From positions 1 through 64,000 of the forward strand of contig WGMK01000019.1 in the NCBI GenBank assembly GCA_016125095.1: 64,000 nt of DNA. The letters are read 5' to 3'. The stretch is from Candidatus Hydrogenedens sp. GTDB lineage: Bacteria; Hydrogenedentota; Hydrogenedentia; Hydrogenedentales; JAEUWI01. The notes under the pieces were generated by a model, which was not told the DNA's origin, did no database searches, and saw nothing but the letters and a program-made list of their open reading frames with translations. A program made the position numbers and the translations under genes. This document shows positions 17,292-25,942 of the stretch, piece by piece (the first letter of the stretch is position 1; every line of letters begins with the position of its first letter).

Positions 17292-19442
17292 TTAGTCGGC
17301 GGTCCATTTCCCGAGGCGGTAATACGGCCGGAAGGCATCGGGGTCCTGCCCCAGCGCGAGATTCAGGGGCAGGGGCAGCCGCCAGCCATCGGCCACCTGA
17401 TACACGCCGGCCAGCCGGGGCGCGTCTTCCGGGCGCAACCGAAAGCCCGCGAACTCCATCCGGCCCCGGCCGAAGCTCAGGTTCGTCTCCCAGGCGGGCA
17501 CGTAGTACATGAATGAGTCGCTGCCGTCAGGCGGCATGACGGTCAACTCACGTTCGAACGAGTCAAACTCGGGATTCAATCCATATTCCAAGGCGAGATG
17601 CACCGGGCCCTCGCCGCCCTCGAAGAACAGTGCGAGTTCCGTGGCGCAGCCGGTGGAGCGCAGGCTCGCGGCCGCCAGGCCACGCACCAGCTCGCGGTTC
17701 TCCGGCGGCGTGCTCAACAAGAACCAAGCGGCATCAAGATCGTCGGTGCTTTCCGAGCAATGCTGCCAGTCGATCATCTGAAAGTCGACCCATCCGTCCG
17801 ATTCCTGCTGCACCGGCGTGCGTGCCCCAAGCGGTGCGTTGCGGTATTCCCGGGCCAGGTAGCTCATGTTGGCCGCTTGAATGTTTTGGAGCACTCCGTA
17901 GGGAATCGCGATGAGCAGTATGGCGCCGAGGGCGTTGAACGCTACACGTCCGTAGCGCCCGAGGGAGAGGGGAGCGGCGGTCTCGACTCCATGTCCGTGT
18001 CCGCGCGTCTGCCAGCGGCAAAGCGCCCACCCCATCCAAGCCGTCGTGATCCACACCGGGAGAATCGACAACTGAAACGCATGCCGGAGGGCGAACTGCA
18101 GGCTGGTGTAGCCGGTCACGTACAAGAGCAGCAAGAACAGCAGCCAGGCGCGCGGTAGGTCGCGCAGGGCCACCAGAATCAGGCCCGCCGCGGCCAGCAG
18201 CGGTACCAGCCAGCGAAGTAATAGTCCGGCGGCATCGTGGATGGATTCGAATACCCTCAAATATCCCGGCCGCGGGATGTCGGACCGCGCCGGCCCTGTG
18301 CGCAATTCCGTGCTGGTGAGTCCAGCCCGCAGCGCGGCGAGTCCCCGCGTCGCCCAGTCGGCCGGAAACCACCACACGGTCTGCAGCAGCAGCGAGCGCG
18401 CCTCCTCGGAGTCCCGCCAGATTTCTGTTTCCAGCGGAATCACCATGTGCGAGCGATACCGCGCCTCATGCTGACGGAGCGCATAGGGGAAATCGTCGTG
18501 GTGCTCGTAGAACAACTCGTACGAGGCCGGCTCGAGCTGAAGCTGGTCCATCGACAAATGCGACCAGCCCATCAGAAGATCGTGATAACCCTGCGAGCCT
18601 TCTTCCCGCACGACCTGCGACACGATGGGAAACGCCGCTGTAATGGCCGTTGTCAGGGCGAGGGCGGCCGCTGCCAGGCGATGCAAGACGCGGATCTCAG
18701 GTCCGTGCGGACCGAACACCACACCGGCCGCCAGCACCGGCAGGAACATGATTAGGTCCTGGCGGAATCCGTACCCCAGCCCCAGCGCCAGCCCGCCCGC
18801 GGCCGCGGTCAGGAATAGGCTCCGTCTGCTTACGGGATAACGAATGAGGTAGGCCGCGGCGAGTACGACCGCATACGCGAAGGGTAGCTTGATGAAATCG
18901 CGCGCTCCGAGGTGCATTTCGGACATTACTGGGGCCGTCATCAGGAACACCGTTCCTGCCAGCGCAAGCCAGGGACCCGCCCCGAGACGAAGTAATAGGT
19001 AGACGAGGAGTCCCGCCAGGAGAAACGGTGGAATCAGCGCCAGCTTGAAGGTGTACCAGGAGACCCCGAACAGCCGCCAGACCCACCCGATGTAAACGAC
19101 GAGATAACGGTGGGCCAAGTCCCATTGGCTGATCCAGATATCCGGTCCGGCGGTGGGACGCCAGCCTTCTGGAAGCTCGCTGATGGATTGCGCTACGAAC
19201 GCATCGACTTCCGGGCAGGGGAGTGGCCGCTTAAATCCGTCTCCATACGCGACCGATATGGAAGCGACGAAGTTACGGGGATCGGATCCGGTGCCGCGCC
19301 CGCCCATGCCGACGGTGCCGAACAAATACAGCACCGAGAGCACCAGGCAGCACAGGGAAACGACGAGCAGGGCGAGGGCGTCGCGCGGGTCGACGCCCCA
19401 GCCTCGAACGAGCGCGGCGGCCCGATGTCGCAAGTGGTTCAT
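17292..19442 (-). CDS. Large polytopic membrane protein, GT-C-like
   Basis: The 716-residue protein has a cluster of about 10-12 hydrophobic segments. They begin at residues 25-45 and continue with FLLAGLLVYLLLRLGAG, LALAGTVFLMTAPVM and others to about 530. A soluble C-terminal part of about 190 residues follows. The first extracytoplasmic loop is acidic and long, as in GT-C glycosyltransferases that use lipid-linked sugars (ArnT/PMT type). I do not see a clear catalytic Asp-Asp motif, so the glycosyltransferase role is only a guess. It diverges from tRNA-Leu. Confidence 0.5.
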   Translation of the reverse strand: MNHLRHRAAALVRGWGVDPRDALALLVVSLCCLVLSVLYLFGTVGMGGRGTGSDPRNFVASISVAYGDGFKRPLPCPEVDAFVAQSISELPEGWRPTAGPDIWISQWDLAHRYLVVYIGWVWRLFGVSWYTFKLALIPPFLLAGLLVYLLLRLGAGPWLALAGTVFLMTAPVMSEMHLGARDFIKLPFAYAVVLAAAYLIRYPVSRRSLFLTAAAGGLALGLGYGFRQDLIMFLPVLAAGVVFGPHGPEIRVLHRLAAAALALTTAITAAFPIVSQVVREEGSQGYHDLLMGWSHLSMDQLQLEPASYELFYEHHDDFPYALRQHEARYRSHMVIPLETEIWRDSEEARSLLLQTVWWFPADWATRGLAALRAGLTSTELRTGPARSDIPRPGYLRVFESIHDAAGLLLRWLVPLLAAAGLILVALRDLPRAWLLFLLLLYVTGYTSLQFALRHAFQLSILPVWITTAWMGWALCRWQTRGHGHGVETAAPLSLGRYGRVAFNALGAILLIAIPYGVLQNIQAANMSYLAREYRNAPLGARTPVQQESDGWVDFQMIDWQHCSESTDDLDAAWFLLSTPPENRELVRGLAAASLRSTGCATELALFFEGGEGPVHLALEYGLNPEFDSFERELTVMPPDGSDSFMYYVPAWETNLSFGRGRMEFAGFRLRPEDAPRLAGVYQVADGWRLPLPLNLALGQDPDAFRPYYRLGKWTAD

Positions 19443-19554
19443 GCGCGGAAACCTAGCAGGTGATCGGCGCGGGACTCAACGCGCGACGGCGGGACCCTGG
19501 CCCGCGTCAAAGGTTTGCATACTCCCGTGTCCGTTTAGTACCCTATGCGCCTTC

Positions 19555-19641
19555 GCCCGGGTGGTGGAATTGGCAGACACGCCAGACTAAGGATCTGGTC
19601 CCAGTGATGGGGTGGAGGTTCGAGCCCTCTCCCGGGCACCA
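19555..19641 (+). tRNA. tRNA-Leu (anticodon AAG)
   Basis: The cloverleaf has acceptor arms GCCCGGG/CCCGGGC, D-arm GTG/CAC with an AATTGGCAGA-type loop, and anticodon stem CCAGA/TCTGG with loop CTAAGGA. The long variable arm has stem CCCA/TGGG, the T-arm is GGAGG-TTCGAGC-CCTCT, and the encoded end is ACCA. The long variable arm and the GG-TAGAC-like D-loop make it a leucine tRNA. The anticodon at 19589-19591 reads AAG; most bacteria use GAG for this box. Confidence 0.92.
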
Positions 19642-19655
19642 CACCCAAGAAATAA

Positions 19656-19689
19656 GGCAGCCCCCGGTACGGCCGGCGGCTGCCTTTTT
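19656..19689 (+). terminator. Intrinsic terminator after tRNA-Leu
   Basis: GGCAGCC and its complement GGCTGCC form a 7-bp stem with a GC-rich loop, followed directly by TTTTT. It starts 15 bases after the tRNA end and lies just before the next gene. Confidence 0.8.
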
Positions 19690-19704
19690 CACAGGCCCCG
19701 GTCC

Positions 19705-21216
19705 ATGCCGGAACGCCGCGAAAGATACCACGTGCCGAGAGACCTGAAAAGCGACCCGCTCTGGCGGGCAGAAGACCTGGGCCAGCCGATACCGGATTCG
19801 CCCCACGCCACCTCCGTTTGCCTGCCGACCTGGGATGCGAACGTAGGCTACGAGGAGAAGCGCGAGGACGTCATCTCCAAGCTGCAGGCCGGGTATCCGC
19901 GCTTTGCGATCCATCCACTGGTGAAGCGCCTGTGGAGCCAGGCGCGGGAGCGCTTTGCGGGCGAGGGGGAGAGCGCCATCGTGCTGCCTTCCGAAGCCTC
20001 GGCCCAGCGCTGCGCGGTCTTCGTGCAGGGCCTCGAAGAAGCGCCGGTCCGCATCCACTCGATGGGGACCGCCGCCTTGCATGCCGTGGTCTATCCGGCC
20101 ACGGCCGAAGCCTCGGCGCTGCGCTACTGGCAGCACTACGGCGATGTCATCAGCAGCCGCCAGGCCGAGGCCGCGTTCGACAAGCGCGAAACGACCGAAA
20201 CGCCCGGCACGAAGGAGACTCTCCGGAAACGGCTGGGCGGGTTCGTGGGCGAACCGGCCGAACATGTCTGGCTCTATCCGTCCGGCATGGCCGCGCTGGC
20301 GGGCGCGCTCCGGGTTTTGCAGCAGCGCACGCCGGGCGTGAAGACCGTTCAGGTCGGCTTTCCCTACGTGGACGGGCTGAAGATGCAGACTGCGTGCGGT
20401 CCAGGCGCGCATTTCTTTCCGCTGGCCGATGTCGCCTCGTTCGAGAAGATCGAGCACCTGGCCTCGACCGGCAATATCGCGGGCGTATTCTGCGAAGTGC
20501 CGGGTAATCCGCTGCTGCAAACGCTGGACCTCGATCATCTCTCGCAGATTCTCCGGGCACATCGGGTGCCGCTGGTGGTGGACGATACCGTGGCGACCTA
20601 CGCCAACGTCGATGTCCGCCGCTATGCCGACCTCATCGCCAGCAGCCTGACCAAGCTGGTGAGCGGCGTGGGGGATGTGATGGCCGGCGGGCTGGTGCTC
20701 AGCAGCGAAAGTCCGCTCGCCGACGAATTACGCGCCGGTATCGAGGCCGACTTCGAGGACTCGCTCTGGCACGAGGACGCCGAGGTTCTCGAACTGAATT
20801 CCCGCGGTTTTCTGGAGCGGGCTGCGCAGGTCAATCGCGGCGCCGAACAGGTGGCGGAATTCCTGAAAAACCACCCGGCCGTCGAGCATGTGTGGTACCC
20901 GCGCTACGAAAACGTCGAGCACTACGAGGCGCTGCGCAAGCCGGGCGGCGGCTATGGCGGCCTGTTTTCGGTGCTCCTGAAAGATGCCCCCCGGACCAGC
21001 GCCCCGTTCTTCGACGCGCTGCGCATCTCCAAGGGACCCAGCCTCGGTACCGAGTTCTCGCTCGCATGTCCCTATACCCTGCTGGCGCATTATGGCGAAC
21101 TGGAGTGGGCGGAAAGCCTCGGAATATCCCGCTATCTTGTCCGGGTATCCATCGGCACGGAAGACCCCGCCGACCTGATTTCCCGCTTCGAGGAGGCACT
21201 CGCCGCCGCCGTTTGA
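19705..21216 (+). CDS. PLP-dependent trans-sulfuration enzyme, cystathionine gamma-synthase-like
   Basis: The 503-residue product belongs to the Cys/Met metabolism PLP family. The C-terminal two thirds contain the PLP-lysine neighbourhood IASSLTKLVSGVGDVMAGG, the Asp of the pyridine-N contact in PLVVDDTVATYANV, and the substrate-end PSLGTEFSLACPY. It is about 100 residues longer than enteric MetB, with an N-terminal extension that includes SVCLPTWDANVGYEEK and GYPRFAIHPLV. That long form recalls fungal cystathionine gamma-synthases. The expected reaction is gamma-replacement of an acylated homoserine by cysteine or sulfide. The start ATG lies just after the tRNA terminator; a GTG nine codons later is possible. 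Confidence 0.8.
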   Translation: MPERRERYHVPRDLKSDPLWRAEDLGQPIPDSPHATSVCLPTWDANVGYEEKREDVISKLQAGYPRFAIHPLVKRLWSQARERFAGEGESAIVLPSEASAQRCAVFVQGLEEAPVRIHSMGTAALHAVVYPATAEASALRYWQHYGDVISSRQAEAAFDKRETTETPGTKETLRKRLGGFVGEPAEHVWLYPSGMAALAGALRVLQQRTPGVKTVQVGFPYVDGLKMQTACGPGAHFFPLADVASFEKIEHLASTGNIAGVFCEVPGNPLLQTLDLDHLSQILRAHRVPLVVDDTVATYANVDVRRYADLIASSLTKLVSGVGDVMAGGLVLSSESPLADELRAGIEADFEDSLWHEDAEVLELNSRGFLERAAQVNRGAEQVAEFLKNHPAVEHVWYPRYENVEHYEALRKPGGGYGGLFSVLLKDAPRTSAPFFDALRISKGPSLGTEFSLACPYTLLAHYGELEWAESLGISRYLVRVSIGTEDPADLISRFEEALAAAV

Positions 21217-21331
21217 GGGGCGCGTATTTACCCTTGACGGAAATCTGCACATTTCACTGAATTCGCTTGCGTAAATTATACAGGTTGGTGCATACTGCTG
21301 CCCGGAGAGCCGCGCTCACTGGAGGTCACGG

Positions 21332-21802
21332 ATGCAGCTACAGACGACGCGCTTCGGGGTATTGGACATCGATCCCGACACCGTCCTTACCTTTACCCAG
21401 CCCATCATCGGGTTTCCCGAGCAGCGGCGGTATATCCTGCTCGATGGCCCCGAGGGCAGCGGCCTTTCGTGGCTGCAATCCACCGAACAGGGCGATCTCG
21501 CTTTTCTGCTCATGCGTCCGAAGGACGTGATCGCCGACTATCAGGTCAAGCTCAGCCAGCACGAACTCAACGAGTTGGCTGCGGCCTCGCAGGACGATCT
21601 GCTACTCTTCACCCTCTTGGTGGTGCCTGCGGACAAGACCAAGATCCGTACCAATCTGAAGGCGCCGGTGCTCATCAACCGGAAGCATCGGCTGGGGAAG
21701 CAAACCGTGCTGGAACGCACCGATTATCCGATTCAGTTTTTCTTGAACGCAGCAGCCCGGGAGCCCGGCGGGGAGGTGCAGAATGCTCGTGCTGACGCGT
21801 AA
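21332..21802 (+). CDS. fliW: Flagellar assembly factor FliW
   Basis: The 156-residue product matches FliW: TTRFGVLDIDPDTVLTFTQP, GFPEQRRYILLDG, LAFLLMRPKDVIADYQVKL, KAPVLINRKHRLGKQTVL and DYPIQF. FliW binds free flagellin or CsrA; when flagellin is exported FliW is released and blocks CsrA, relieving repression of flagellin mRNA. The ATG follows CTGGAGG, which also carries a GGA typical of CsrA sites. The 115-bp leader has a TTGACG box at 21234 and a TATAC-like box, but their spacing is poor. Its 3' end overlaps csrA by 20 bases. Confidence 0.97.
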   Translation: MQLQTTRFGVLDIDPDTVLTFTQPIIGFPEQRRYILLDGPEGSGLSWLQSTEQGDLAFLLMRPKDVIADYQVKLSQHELNELAAASQDDLLLFTLLVVPADKTKIRTNLKAPVLINRKHRLGKQTVLERTDYPIQFFLNAAAREPGGEVQNARADA

Positions 21803-22004
21803 AGAGAACGAGAGCATCATGATCGGCGACAACGTGCAGGTGAAGGTGCTCGACCTCAAAGAGAACCAGGTGAAGCTGGGCATCGTCGCGCCGCGCGAGG
21901 TGGCCGTGCACCGGCTCGAGGTCTACGAGGCGATTCAGGAGGAGAACGCGCAGGCGGCTGCGGCCCCGGCGCTCGACGGCTTGACCGATCTGCTGTCGAA
22001 ATAA
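21783..22004 (+). CDS. csrA: Carbon storage regulator CsrA
   Basis: The 73-residue product is a standard CsrA: MLVLTRKENESIMIGDNVQV, LDLKENQVKLGIVAPREVAV and HRLEVYEAIQEEN, with the RNA-binding Leu4/Arg6 and Arg-Glu-Val-x-Val-His-Arg ends in place. A short 15-residue tail rich in Ala follows, as in FliW-controlled CsrA proteins, where an extended C-terminus carries the FliW site. It represses translation by binding GGA motifs in leaders. The overlap with fliW shows that sensor and repressor are made together. Confidence 0.97.
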   Translation: MLVLTRKENESIMIGDNVQVKVLDLKENQVKLGIVAPREVAVHRLEVYEAIQEENAQAAAAPALDGLTDLLSK

Positions 22005-22015
22005 GGGAAGAACAC

Positions 22016-22636
22016 ATGGATGTGATCGTGGATGGCGCCGGGGGATTCAAACTGGAAGGCGAGCCGGAGACCGTTCTCGCCGTGGTGGATGCGGTCCTGA
22101 GCTACCTTCGGGATCGCGGCCGGGCCATGGTCGGTTTGGTCATCGATGGCGACGATGTCGATCCGGAAACCCTCACCGTGCGTTTTGCCGAGGCACCCGT
22201 CGATTCCGTGAACTCCCTCGCGGTGACGTCCCGCAGCGTCGAGGAACTCGTGAACGAGAGCCTCAACGAACTTGAGAAGGCGCTGCCGGAACTTCCTGTC
22301 GCCTGCCGCCAGCTGGCCCAGGTATTTCAGGGCGAGTCGCCCGAGGAGGGCTTCGAGCCCTTCCATCGCCTGGCGAAAATCTGGGAGCACGTGAAGGCGA
22401 AGCAGCAGGCGCTGGCCAACATACTCGCGGTGGACCTGAAGTCGCTCGAGTTCGATGGCCGGTCTCTGCCCGCCCATCTGGACGAATTGAACGGTTTCCT
22501 GCAAGAGGCCGTGCAGGCGCTGCAAGACGGCGACACGGTGCTGTTGGGCGATCTGCTCGAGTACGAATTGGCGCCGCGCGCGGAGTTCGAGGCGCGCATC
22601 GTCGACGCGCTGCGCCAGGCCGCCCGCGCCGCCTAG
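22016..22636 (+). CDS. Unknown protein of the fliW-csrA operon
   Basis: The 206-residue protein starts 11 bp after csrA. Its first 65 residues look like a small alpha/beta domain (MDVIVDGAGGFKLEGEPE, then VGLVIDGDDVDPETLTVRF). The rest is nearly all helix with many Leu and Glu, e.g. SVEELVNESLNELEKALPEL and FLQEAVQALQDGDTVLLGDL. No signal peptide or membrane segment is present. The helical C-terminal end ELAPRAEFEARIVDALRQ could form a bundle, as in flagellar export chaperones (FliS, FlgN). Its place between csrA and the glycosyltransferases makes a flagellin-binding or glycosylation-adaptor role plausible, but nothing in the sequence proves it. Confidence 0.6.
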   Translation: MDVIVDGAGGFKLEGEPETVLAVVDAVLSYLRDRGRAMVGLVIDGDDVDPETLTVRFAEAPVDSVNSLAVTSRSVEELVNESLNELEKALPELPVACRQLAQVFQGESPEEGFEPFHRLAKIWEHVKAKQQALANILAVDLKSLEFDGRSLPAHLDELNGFLQEAVQALQDGDTVLLGDLLEYELAPRAEFEARIVDALRQAARAA

Positions 22637-22639
22637 GCC

Positions 22640-25600
22640 ATGGCCGCGCCCCGGATTCTCACCTTCAATTTCCACGAGCCCTACTTGTGCCTGATGGCCA
22701 AGTGCGGCTACCCGCTCGACGTGGGCGTCTATGAATCCGGGTATCTAGCGCGCGAATGGATGACCCGCCACCGGCCCATGCCGGAGAACATCACGCTGCT
22801 CGGCGAGGCCGACTGGAAGGCGCGCGCGCAATCGGGCTACTACGACGCGGTCATCGCGCAAAACGAGATGAACGCGCTGGATTTGCTGCACTGTCCGTCG
22901 CCGAAGGTGCTGCTCTGCCACAACCGCCGCCAGTTTCTGGAATCCACCGCCCAGACGGACCGGGGCGATCCACGCGAGGAATTCGACAAGATGCTTGCCG
23001 TGCTGCGCGCGGCCTTCGGCTTTGTCTTCATCTCGGAGACCAAGCGCCAGAGCTATGGCATCGCCGGTTCGATCGTGCTCCCCGGAATCGACCTGGACGA
23101 GTTTCATGGGTACACGGGCGAGGAAGCCCGGGTCATCCGCGTCGGCAACAACATGCGCGAGCGCAACCTGATGTTCGACGTGGACTTTCAGGAAGCCGCC
23201 TGCGTGGGACTGCCCAACCGGGTCGCGGGAGTCAACGTTTCGATTCCCGGTTCCGCGCCAGCCGAGACCTACGAGGATCTGCTCGAGCTGTACCGCCGCA
23301 ATCGGTGCATGCTTCACGTCACCCGGCAGGCCTACGAGGATGGTTACAATCTCGCCATGCTCGAGGCGATGGCGACCGGCATGCCGGTGGTGTCGCTGGC
23401 CAACGCGACGTCGCCGCTCACCGATGGCGTCGATGGCTTCGTCTCGGACGATGCCGGCGTGCTGCACGAGCGGCTGAAGGAATTGCTGGCCGATACGGAT
23501 TTGGCGCGCCGCATGGGTGCCGCTGCACGAGAAACAATCGCCGAGCGCTTTCCGCTGGACGCGTTTACCCAAGGTTGGCGCGAGATCATCGACGGGCTTG
23601 CGGCCCGAAGTGGCACGGCCATTTCGGCCCAGCCCGATCGTCCCGCCGGTTCGCTGAACGTGCTGCTGCACTACGTCATGAACCCGCTTACCACCGGGCG
23701 CTACGTGGAAGAGGCCCTGCGCGCGAAGCATCAGGTGATGACTGCCGGATTCCGTATTCCCGAGGAAGTCTTGCAGCTCTGGGGCTTCGAGTCGCCGCCG
23801 CCCTACCGCGCGCACGAAATCGACCTGCCGCACAAGGCACCCTATGCGCAGCTGCTGGCCTATCTGCCCGAATCGTTCCATCCGGATATCTACCTGTACA
23901 TCGATTCCGGCCCCACCGAAATCGAGCCGGACATCGAGTTGATCGACGCGCCCAAGATCGCTTGGCTGATCGATACCCACGTCAATTTCGATTCTCGCCT
24001 CGCGATGGCCCGGTACTTCGACTGCGTGTTCCTTGCGCATCAGGCGCAAGTGGAGCCATTCCGCGTGGAAGGCATCGAACACGTGTACTGGCTGCCGCTG
24101 GCCTGCTCGCCGGAACTGCACGCCCTGCCCGAACAGCCGCGCGACCTCGACGTCGCCTGCGTGGGCAGCTTCAGCCAGGAAGAAGGCGGGCGACGCGACG
24201 CCCTGCTGCGTGCCGTGGGCAAGCGCTTTCCGAACCACTTCATCGGGCGCGCCTGGCCGGACGACATGGCTACTATTTATAACCGCGCCAAAATCGTTGT
24301 GAACGCCTCCTTCAAGGACGACGTGAACATGCGGGTCTTCGAGGGGATCGCGGCGGGCGCGCTGCTGCTCACCGACCGTGTCACCGGACTCGATGCCCTG
24401 CTCAAGGACGGGGAGCATCTGGCCCTCTATGAAGGCGAGCAAGACTTGCTCGACAAGATCGACTACTACCTGAGCCACGACGCCGAGCGCGAGGCCATCG
24501 CGGCGGCAGGCCGCGCGGAAGTGCTGGAGAACCACACCTACGCCCGGCGCATCGAGAGCATGCTGCGGCGCAGCCGGGGGGTACTGGGCGGGTTGCGTCG
24601 CCCGGAAATGCACCACAAGAAGAAGCACGAGAATTATTACCAGCACGTCCGCCGCGAGTTGTTTCCACACATTCCGCGCAAGACGCGGCGCCTCCTCGAC
24701 GTGGGCTGCGGCCAAGGCACCTTCGCCTCAACCCTGAAGCGCGAGCGGGCGCTGGAGCATGTGGCGGGTATCGAGATTGTCGAGGAGGCCTTCGAGCGCG
24801 CAGTCGAGCGGCTGGACGAGGCCTACAATGCCGACATCGAGCGCGTGGCCCTGCCGTTCAAGCCTGCCAGCTTCGACTGCATCGTCTGCGCCGACGTCAT
24901 CGAACACCTCGTCGACCCGCGGACGGCGCTCGAAAAACTCAGCAAGCTACTTACGCCCGAGGGCGTCATCGTGATCAGCGTACCGAACGTGCGCTATGTG
25001 GATGTCATCGACACCCTGTCGCGCGGCTTCTGGTACTACGTGGAAGAGGGCATCATGGATTCCACGCACATCCACTGGTTTACCAAGCGCGGCATCGAGG
25101 CACGCGCCCGGGAAGCGGGCTTGGAGGTGCTGGTGTCGGAGCCCCTGAGCAGCAAGACCGAGAACCGGACGCCGCGCAACGAAGACGGCAGCGTGACCAT
25201 CGGCAAGCTGACCTTGCACGGCGTGTCCGATCAGGAATACGAGGAACTGCACACTTACCAGCATCTGCTGGTCGCTGGACTGCCCGGCGTGGACCGCATG
25301 GGCCGCGCGTGGGATGCCTTCCGCGGGGGCGAATACGAGACCGCCTACGCGCTCGCCTTCGACGCCACCGGCAGCACCATGCGCGACCGTTACTTCTTGA
25401 TGGCGCGAGCATTGGCGAAACTGGGAAAACTCGCGGACGCAGCGGAGGTCTACGACTTGAACCTCGACGTCTACGCCGACCCCGAAGCGGCCGCCGAGTT
25501 CGGCATTCTGCTCGTGGCGATGGACCAGGCGGCGAAGGCGCGTCCGCTGTTGGAGTTCGCCCTCGATACGGACCCGGCGCATGCGCGCGCGCGCGGCGCA

Positions 25601-25942
25601 CTGGGCCTGCTCGATTGGCAGGAGGGGCAGGCGGACACAGGCTTTGAACACTTGCGCGTGGCCGCCGAAGCGAGCTTCGATCACGCCTCCCTCGCCGTGC
25701 CGCTGGCCGAGGCCGCGCGTGCCTGCGGCCGACTCGACGAGGCGCTGCCGCTGCTGCGCGGCTACGCGGACTTCTATCCGGGCAATGTGTCTATCGTCGT
25801 GGCGCTGGCCGCCGCCTTGGCCGATACCGGCGATACCTATGAAGCGCGCGCCAAGCTCGAGGAACTCCAGCTGTTTCATCCGGCCGATACCGCCGTGAAA
25901 GCGGCGCTCGATTCGCTGAATGCCCGGGAGCACGGCGCGTGA
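22640..25942 (+). CDS. Four-part fusion: glycosyltransferase, second glycosyltransferase, methyltransferase, TPR
   Basis: The 1100-residue protein can be divided as follows. Residues 1-325 are a GT-B glycosyltransferase with the GT4-type nucleotide-sugar motif EDGYNLAMLEAMATGMPVV (233-251). Residues 338-645 are a second, CgeB/DUF3880-like transferase with VVNASFKDDVNMRVFEGIAA near 553-572. Residues 655-830 are a class I SAM methyltransferase with LLDVGCGQG (685-693), ADVIEHL and VISVPNVRY. About 860-1095 are TPR-like helices. It has no signal peptide and should act in the cytosol. Three bases separate it from the preceding gene and four overlap the next. One protein could thus add two sugars and methylate the product, held to the target by TPRs. 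Flagellin is the likely acceptor, from context. Confidence 0.8.
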   Translation: MAAPRILTFNFHEPYLCLMAKCGYPLDVGVYESGYLAREWMTRHRPMPENITLLGEADWKARAQSGYYDAVIAQNEMNALDLLHCPSPKVLLCHNRRQFLESTAQTDRGDPREEFDKMLAVLRAAFGFVFISETKRQSYGIAGSIVLPGIDLDEFHGYTGEEARVIRVGNNMRERNLMFDVDFQEAACVGLPNRVAGVNVSIPGSAPAETYEDLLELYRRNRCMLHVTRQAYEDGYNLAMLEAMATGMPVVSLANATSPLTDGVDGFVSDDAGVLHERLKELLADTDLARRMGAAARETIAERFPLDAFTQGWREIIDGLAARSGTAISAQPDRPAGSLNVLLHYVMNPLTTGRYVEEALRAKHQVMTAGFRIPEEVLQLWGFESPPPYRAHEIDLPHKAPYAQLLAYLPESFHPDIYLYIDSGPTEIEPDIELIDAPKIAWLIDTHVNFDSRLAMARYFDCVFLAHQAQVEPFRVEGIEHVYWLPLACSPELHALPEQPRDLDVACVGSFSQEEGGRRDALLRAVGKRFPNHFIGRAWPDDMATIYNRAKIVVNASFKDDVNMRVFEGIAAGALLLTDRVTGLDALLKDGEHLALYEGEQDLLDKIDYYLSHDAEREAIAAAGRAEVLENHTYARRIESMLRRSRGVLGGLRRPEMHHKKKHENYYQHVRRELFPHIPRKTRRLLDVGCGQGTFASTLKRERALEHVAGIEIVEEAFERAVERLDEAYNADIERVALPFKPASFDCIVCADVIEHLVDPRTALEKLSKLLTPEGVIVISVPNVRYVDVIDTLSRGFWYYVEEGIMDSTHIHWFTKRGIEARAREAGLEVLVSEPLSSKTENRTPRNEDGSVTIGKLTLHGVSDQEYEELHTYQHLLVAGLPGVDRMGRAWDAFRGGEYETAYALAFDATGSTMRDRYFLMARALAKLGKLADAAEVYDLNLDVYADPEAAAEFGILLVAMDQAAKARPLLEFALDTDPAHARARGALGLLDWQEGQADTGFEHLRVAAEASFDHASLAVPLAEAARACGRLDEALPLLRGYADFYPGNVSIVVALAAALADTGDTYEARAKLEELQLFHPADTAVKAALDSLNAREHGA

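Noticed and set aside
21234..21296. Clear promoter before fliW
   Set aside because: TTGACG, TTATAC and CATACT boxes are present but no pair has acceptable spacing and match, and no flagellar sigma28 site is convincing.
22745..24715. Long open frame antisense to the glycosyltransferase fusion (656 codons)
   Set aside because: It is a high-GC antisense shadow: no ribosome-binding site, His/Arg/Gly/Val-rich composition and no motif, while the plus strand has clear domains.
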